This document shows, in pieces, positions 5,943 to 8,905 of a stretch of DNA of 8,905 nucleotides. The notes under the pieces are model-generated. The model saw only the letters and a program-made list of their open reading frames with translations. It was not told the DNA's origin and ran no database searches. Every line of letters begins with the position of its first letter. Position 1 is the stretch's first letter. This DNA comes from an uncultured Collinsella sp. (GTDB lineage Bacteria > Actinomycetota > Coriobacteriia > Coriobacteriales > Coriobacteriaceae), in NCBI GenBank assembly GCA_958427895.1, contig CAUADW010000071.1:1-8905 (forward strand), given 5' to 3'. The translations under genes and the position numbers were made by a program.

Positions 5943-6325
5943 CGGTCGCCTCCTGTCACGCTGTCGCCGTACGCCTGGGCGATCGCCTCGGCCCATGTCC
6001 ATGTGCTGCCGTCGTTACGGCGGCGCGTCTTGCAGAGCACTCGCAGGAGCTGTTCGCGGTCCCCCTTCTCGGTAAATTCAATCCCCAGCGCTTTCTCGAC
6101 AACGGCACCCGTCTCGACGAGGCGGTGCGTGCGCGCCGCCCGCTCCTCGTTTCGCTGCTTCGCCTTGAGCTTCTTCAGGCGCTCCTCGGCCTCGGCGACC
6201 TGTTGCTCAAGTGTCTTCTTGACGCGCTTGCGCTTCGGTTTCGCTGGCTGCGCTTCGGCGTGCGCCGAAATCGTCGGCCTCGGCGGCTCCGTCATTCCCG
6301 GATATGCCCTGCTTTCAAGTTCCAT
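5939..6325 (-). CDS. mobC: Relaxosome accessory protein, MobC/TraD-like
   Basis: The 128-aa basic protein has a Lys/Arg-rich coiled coil (about residues 29-64) followed by the signature RTHRLVETGAVVEKALG (65-81). That signature is typical of small mobilization proteins beside MobA/MobL relaxases (DUF3847-type MobC, pfam TraD). Such proteins bind oriT and assist the relaxase in nicking. The start is ATG 6325, with GAAAGG (6332-6337) 6 nt upstream. An in-frame ATG at 6370 would extend it by 15 residues but has no nearby Shine-Dalgarno sequence. The gene faces away from the relaxase, with oriT between them, the usual arrangement in mobilization regions. Its last four bases overlap the start of the acidic-protein gene. 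The gene symbol reflects role and family resemblance rather than a verified match. Confidence 0.78.
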   Translation of the reverse strand: MELESRAYPGMTEPPRPTISAHAEAQPAKPKRKRVKKTLEQQVAEAEERLKKLKAKQRNEERAARTHRLVETGAVVEKALGIEFTEKGDREQLLRVLCKTRRRNDGSTWTWAEAIAQAYGDSVTGGDR

Positions 6326-6356
6326 GTCGTGCCTTTCAACTGCGTTTTTACTTGAT

Positions 6357-6386
6357 TTGATTGTACCCATTACAACTGGGTATCAT
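6357..6386 (+). promoter_or_regulatory. Candidate promoter of the mobilization operon
   Basis: TTGATT (6357-6362), an 18-bp spacer and TATCAT (6381-6386) give a good plus-strand sigma-70-type promoter. It would read through oriT toward the relaxase at 6701. The inverted repeat TACCCA-7-TGGGTA (6364-6382) lies within it and could be an operator for autoregulation by a relaxosome protein. A minus-strand TACAAT (6365-6360) could serve mobC. Confidence 0.45.
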
Positions 6387-6387
6387 T

Positions 6388-6455
6388 CCCTTACCTAAGG
6401 TAAGGGCGCACTTAGTCCCACTTTCTCGTACGCTGCGCGTTCTGCGAGAGAGGGA
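6388..6455 (-). other. oriT: Origin of transfer (oriT) with RSF1010/pSK41-type nick motif
   Basis: Read on the minus strand, 6414-6403 is TAAGTGCGCCCT, the core nick sequence shared by MOBQ systems such as RSF1010 and pSK41. Immediately 5' of it is an imperfect inverted repeat formed by 6416-6428 (TCCCACTTTCTCG) and 6445-6455 (CGAGAGAGGGA), the expected relaxase-binding hairpin. On the other side is the perfect palindrome CCCTTACCTAAGGTAAGGG (6388-6406), which overlaps the nick motif. The location between the divergent mobC and relaxase genes agrees. Nicking this strand would send the mobC side into the recipient first and the relaxase gene last. Confidence 0.88.
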
Positions 6456-6683
6456 CAACGTGCGCGCCTAGGCGGCGAGCCTCTACGCTCCCCCTGGTCG
6501 CTGCGCGTCGCTGCTGCTCCTTGCCTCTCCGGCACATCGCCGACTGTTCGCCTGAAGCGGCTCACAATCGGCTGTGCCTGCGCGGTCGCTGCCGCTCCCT
6601 TGCGCTCCGCGCCGCCGCGCCCGTTCGCGTCATCGCTCACGGTCCGCACGGCATCGCTGCGCGCTCGCTTCGCTCGCTTGCCT
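6456..6683 (+). other. GC-rich leader between oriT and relaxase, no gene seen
   Basis: About 230 bp with no convincing gene. It is very rich in CGCTGC- and GCTCGC-like words: CGCTGCGCG occurs at 6431-6439 (just inside oriT), 6499-6507 and 6655-6663, and CGCTCGCTT is tandemly repeated at 6662-6679. Open frames crossing it exist only because it is stop-poor. If the promoter near 6386 is used, this becomes a long structured 5' leader of the relaxase mRNA. Confidence 0.5.
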
Positions 6684-6692
6684 GAAAGGAGG
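6684..6692 (+). promoter_or_regulatory. Consensus ribosome binding site of the relaxase
   Basis: GAAAGGAGG is followed 8 nt later by ATG 6701. The long anti-Shine-Dalgarno match confirms this start and suggests strong translation. Confidence 0.85.
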
Positions 6693-6700
6693 CAGACGCC

Positions 6701-8158
6701 ATGGCCATCTACCACCTCAACGCACGCGGCATCGCACCGGCGCGCGGCTCGTCGGCTGTCGCATCCGCCGCCTATCAGTCCGGCGAGACTCTGCGCGACG
6801 AGACCACGGGCGACCTCAAGCGCTACGCCCGCTCCGAGCGCATCGCCGACACGGGCCTCGTGCTTCCCGAGCACGCGCCCGACTGGGACCGTGCACGTCT
6901 CTGGAACGAGGCAACTCGCGCGTATGCCGGCGGCACCGAGCTCGTGGCCAAGCGCTATGAATTCGCCCTTCCCCGTGAGCTGTCACTTGATGAGCAGCGC
7001 ACCTGTGTCCGCGACTTCTGCTGCCTCTTCAAGGACCGCGCCTGCGATTGGGCCATTCACGATGACGGGAACGGCAACCCGCATGCGCATGTACTCGTGT
7101 CCGCCCTTGCGCTCGGTGCCAATGGCTTCGAGCGCTCCAGGGTCCAGAAGTCCACGAAGGTCTACCTTTGCCGGCGCCCCGACGGCACCGACGTGATGGT
7201 TGCCGCTCGCGACTGGAAAGCCGCGAAAGCGGAAGGCATCGAGAAAGTCTTTAATTTCAAGGACGGCGAGCGCAGGACCATGTCCCAGGCGGAGGCCGTC
7301 GGACTCACCAAAGATGACCGCAAGTCCAAGACGCCGGTTGCCGTCACCGCCAAGCTCGACGGCACCAAAGCGTTCGACGCCGAGAAAGCAGACCTCAAGC
7401 GCGTGCGTGCGTCTTGGGCTCAGATCGCCAACCGTCACCTGGCCGAACACGCCGAGCGATACAACGAGGTTGCCCAGACCATCGACCACCGCTCCTTCGA
7501 GGACCGCAAAATCGAGTACATTCCGACCGTTCACGAGGGTCAGCGCCCGACGCCCGAGCGCGTGGCCATGAACATCGAGGCGCGCGAGACGAACCGTGCG
7601 ATCGATCGAGTTCTCGCAGAGCTTCGTCAGCTCAAGGAGCGCGCCGCTGCCTGGTGGCACCAGAAAACCGATGCCGTCACCCAACGCCGACGCGCGTTCA
7701 TCGCGCGGCATACGGGCATCATGCGCGCCACGGCGGCGCGCAAACGCTCTATGACCATGGGGCGCACGGCCGACCTTGCTCTCGACAACGAGATTGCCAA
7801 GACCGTCGAGGCCGAGATTCAGCAGGTCTTCGCGCGTCGCTCGGACAACCATTTCAACGACCTCGCCAAGGCGCTCGCCGGGCAGGGCGTCGATATGGAC
7901 TTTGCCGACGGCAAGGGAGACCTCAAGTTCAGCAAGGACGGTCGAACCGTCACGGGCGCGCAGATGGGCAGGCCCATGCGTCAGCTCATGGCCATGAGCC
8001 AGGAGGCCGGCCGCCCCGTCACGGCTGAACAGCTGCGGGCCATGACGGCCGAGCAGCGGAACAAGCTCGTCCGCGAGCAGGCTCAGAAGACCGTGAAGAT
8101 CCAGAAGCCGCTCACGGTCGAGATCGAGCTCGAAAACGAAAACGGTATCCACCACTAG
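6701..8158 (+). CDS. mobA: MobA/MobL-family relaxase (MOBQ)
   Basis: This 485-aa DNA-nicking mobilization relaxase makes a site- and strand-specific cut at oriT and stays bound through a tyrosine. The opening MAIYHLNARG is typical of the family. The likely nucleophile is Tyr25 in ASAAYQSGE, at the same position as in RSF1010/R1162 MobA. E87 in KRYEFALP and the metal-binding motif HDDGNGNPHAH (H120, H128, H130) follow in order. The family segment IDHRSFEDRKIEYIPTVH is at 261-278. The remaining C-terminal part (about 295-485) is helical and highly charged, with no primase domain like the one in RSF1010 MobA. Start and ribosome binding site are unambiguous. It heads an operon with the membrane protein 14 nt downstream. 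No coupling protein or secretion genes are present, so transfer needs a helper element. Confidence 0.95.
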   Translation: MAIYHLNARGIAPARGSSAVASAAYQSGETLRDETTGDLKRYARSERIADTGLVLPEHAPDWDRARLWNEATRAYAGGTELVAKRYEFALPRELSLDEQRTCVRDFCCLFKDRACDWAIHDDGNGNPHAHVLVSALALGANGFERSRVQKSTKVYLCRRPDGTDVMVAARDWKAAKAEGIEKVFNFKDGERRTMSQAEAVGLTKDDRKSKTPVAVTAKLDGTKAFDAEKADLKRVRASWAQIANRHLAEHAERYNEVAQTIDHRSFEDRKIEYIPTVHEGQRPTPERVAMNIEARETNRAIDRVLAELRQLKERAAAWWHQKTDAVTQRRRAFIARHTGIMRATAARKRSMTMGRTADLALDNEIAKTVEAEIQQVFARRSDNHFNDLAKALAGQGVDMDFADGKGDLKFSKDGRTVTGAQMGRPMRQLMAMSQEAGRPVTAEQLRAMTAEQRNKLVREQAQKTVKIQKPLTVEIELENENGIHH

Positions 8159-8172
8159 AAACGGAGCAAAAC

Positions 8173-8748
8173 ATGGGTACTTTCGACAATCTCAGCCAGG
8201 ACAACCTGGCGGCTATGGGCGATGCCCTTGAGGCGTCAGCCGATCTCAAGGAGCAGGCGGCGCGCGACCAGCTGCGCGTGGCCAAAGACATGCACAGCAT
8301 CGCCGGTATTGCTAAAGAGATGCACGGTGCGCTGGTCGAGAACACCGACACCATGCGCGACATGTCGGAGGCCGTCATCGGTGCCGCCGAGCGCGCCGAG
8401 GACGCCTCAAGCGTGGTCTACAGGGCCGTTGAGGCCCGCACGGTCGAGTGCCTGCGGGACGTGGAGCGGGCGGCTAAAAAGGCCGTCGAGAGCAGCCAGG
8501 CGAGTGCCAGGCAGGCCGTTGACGAACTCAACGCCGCGAGAAGGTCGATGATTGTTGCGACCATTGCGTGCGGCGTCGTGACCTGTGTGGCCTGCCTCAT
8601 CGTCTTCTTGGTCGCCGTGGGCTTCATGTGGGTCCAGCTGAAGGCCGGGGCCGAGTGGCTGGGTGCATGGGGATGGGCGGCGTTACTGCTGTCCATGGCG
8701 GTCTGCGGGGCCATCGGATACTTCATCGCGGTCAAGGTCAGGGGCTAG
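8173..8748 (+). CDS. Coiled-coil protein with two C-terminal membrane helices, mobilization operon
   Basis: The 191-aa protein has a long soluble helical N-terminal region (about 1-124) rich in Ala, Glu, Asp and Lys, probably coiled coil. Two hydrophobic segments follow (about 126-153 and 163-186) and a short basic end (KVRG), so both ends probably lie in the cytoplasm. I do not recognise a named family. The layout recalls small membrane-anchored mobilization proteins that bring the relaxosome to the membrane, as proposed for the membrane part of RSF1010 MobB; that comparison is inference. The start ATG 8173 has GGAG (8163-8166) 6 nt upstream. It lies 14 nt after the relaxase stop and 2 nt before the next ATG, so it is part of one transcript. 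Confidence 0.82.
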   Translation: MGTFDNLSQDNLAAMGDALEASADLKEQAARDQLRVAKDMHSIAGIAKEMHGALVENTDTMRDMSEAVIGAAERAEDASSVVYRAVEARTVECLRDVERAAKKAVESSQASARQAVDELNAARRSMIVATIACGVVTCVACLIVFLVAVGFMWVQLKAGAEWLGAWGWAALLLSMAVCGAIGYFIAVKVRG

Positions 8749-8750
8749 CT

Positions 8751-8905
8751 ATGACGGACATTGAGCTGCTTGATTGGCAGTTCAGGATAGCCAAGATGGG
8801 CCGCGACGAGCTTGCGGCCGTCCTTGAACTCATGGAAGACACGGAATCGAAGCCGTTCTCGCTCCATGACCGCGATGCCGTCGACAGGCTGAAGCGTGCG
8901 GCGCT
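8751..8905 (+). CDS. Unknown charged protein, last gene of mobilization operon (5' part; ends at 320)
   Basis: This is the amino-terminal part of the 139-aa protein completed at 1-320 after circle closure; bases 8851-8905 duplicate 1-55. ATG 8751 follows the previous stop by 2 nt, and AGGGG (8740-8744) lies 6 nt upstream. The N-terminal half appears helical and acidic (MTDIELLDWQFRIAKMGRDE, then a leucine-rich helix), while the later half is basic. No family is recognised. A role with the relaxase is suggested only by tight operon packing. Confidence 0.75.
   Translation, partial: MTDIELLDWQFRIAKMGRDELAAVLELMEDTESKPFSLHDRDAVDRLKRAA
8851..8905. repeat. 55-bp terminal overlap (right copy)
   Basis: This is the exact second copy of bases 1-55. 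It should be removed when the circle is closed. It encodes part of the small gene that starts at 8751, in the same frame as the left copy. Confidence 0.95.

Noticed and set aside
6395..6874. 159-codon minus-strand open frame over oriT and the relaxase start
   Set aside because: It covers oriT, the GC-rich leader and the relaxase start. It is Arg/Ala/Gly rich with no recognisable domain, and is best explained by a lack of stop codons.
6983..8155. Long 390-codon minus-strand open frame opposite the relaxase
   Set aside because: It mirrors a well-supported relaxase gene codon for codon; GC-rich third positions keep the antisense frame free of stops. Its composition is low complexity (Leu, Gly, Val, Arg, Asp) with no motif or ribosome binding site.

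Overview
The window is almost certainly one complete circular plasmid written linearly. Its first 55 bases (1-55) recur exactly as its last 55 (8851-8905), so the molecule should be 8,850 bp, and one gene (8751 through the join to 320) is intact only when the ends are joined. It is a small mobilizable plasmid, moderately GC-rich, with strong AGGAGG-type ribosome binding sites. The replication protein, the MobA/MobL relaxase and its small MobC-like partner resemble those of Gram-positive bacteria. A gut actinobacterium of the Coriobacteriia is my best guess for the host, but that rests on family resemblance only. I see no rRNA, tRNA, CRISPR array, insertion sequence, antibiotic-resistance gene or toxin-antitoxin pair.

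Layout, clockwise: (1) 442-2397 (+) a 651-aa replication protein with an archaeo-eukaryotic-primase-like core and a C-terminal helix-turn-helix. (2) 2398-4210 (-) a type II restriction-modification system, methyltransferase gene first and endonuclease gene second, overlapping by 11 nt. The endonuclease is a close relative of NgoMIV and keeps its catalytic and recognition residues, so GCCGGC is the predicted target. (3) 4211-4391 an AT-rich, repeat-rich divergent control region and candidate replication origin or partition site. (4) 4392-5395 (+) three overlapping small genes: a DUF536-like helix-turn-helix/coiled-coil protein, a protein resembling a catalytically dead YraN/UPF0102 fold, and an unknown 76-aa protein, closed by a strong terminator. 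(5) 5466-6325 (-) an acidic unknown protein coupled to a MobC-type relaxosome accessory gene. (6) 6326-6700 the transfer origin, with an RSF1010/pSK41-type nick motif on the minus strand, and a GC-rich leader. (7) 6701-8748 and 8751 through the join to 320 (+) the relaxase operon: MOBQ relaxase, a two-helix membrane protein with a coiled-coil domain, and an unknown charged protein, ended by a textbook terminator at 329-364.

Together: Rep replicates the plasmid. The relaxase and MobC nick oriT so a helper conjugation system can carry the plasmid. The restriction-modification pair both protects the host and makes plasmid loss costly. The three-gene cassette and the acidic protein are the parts whose job I cannot name. 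They and the repeat-rich control region are the best places to look for something undescribed.
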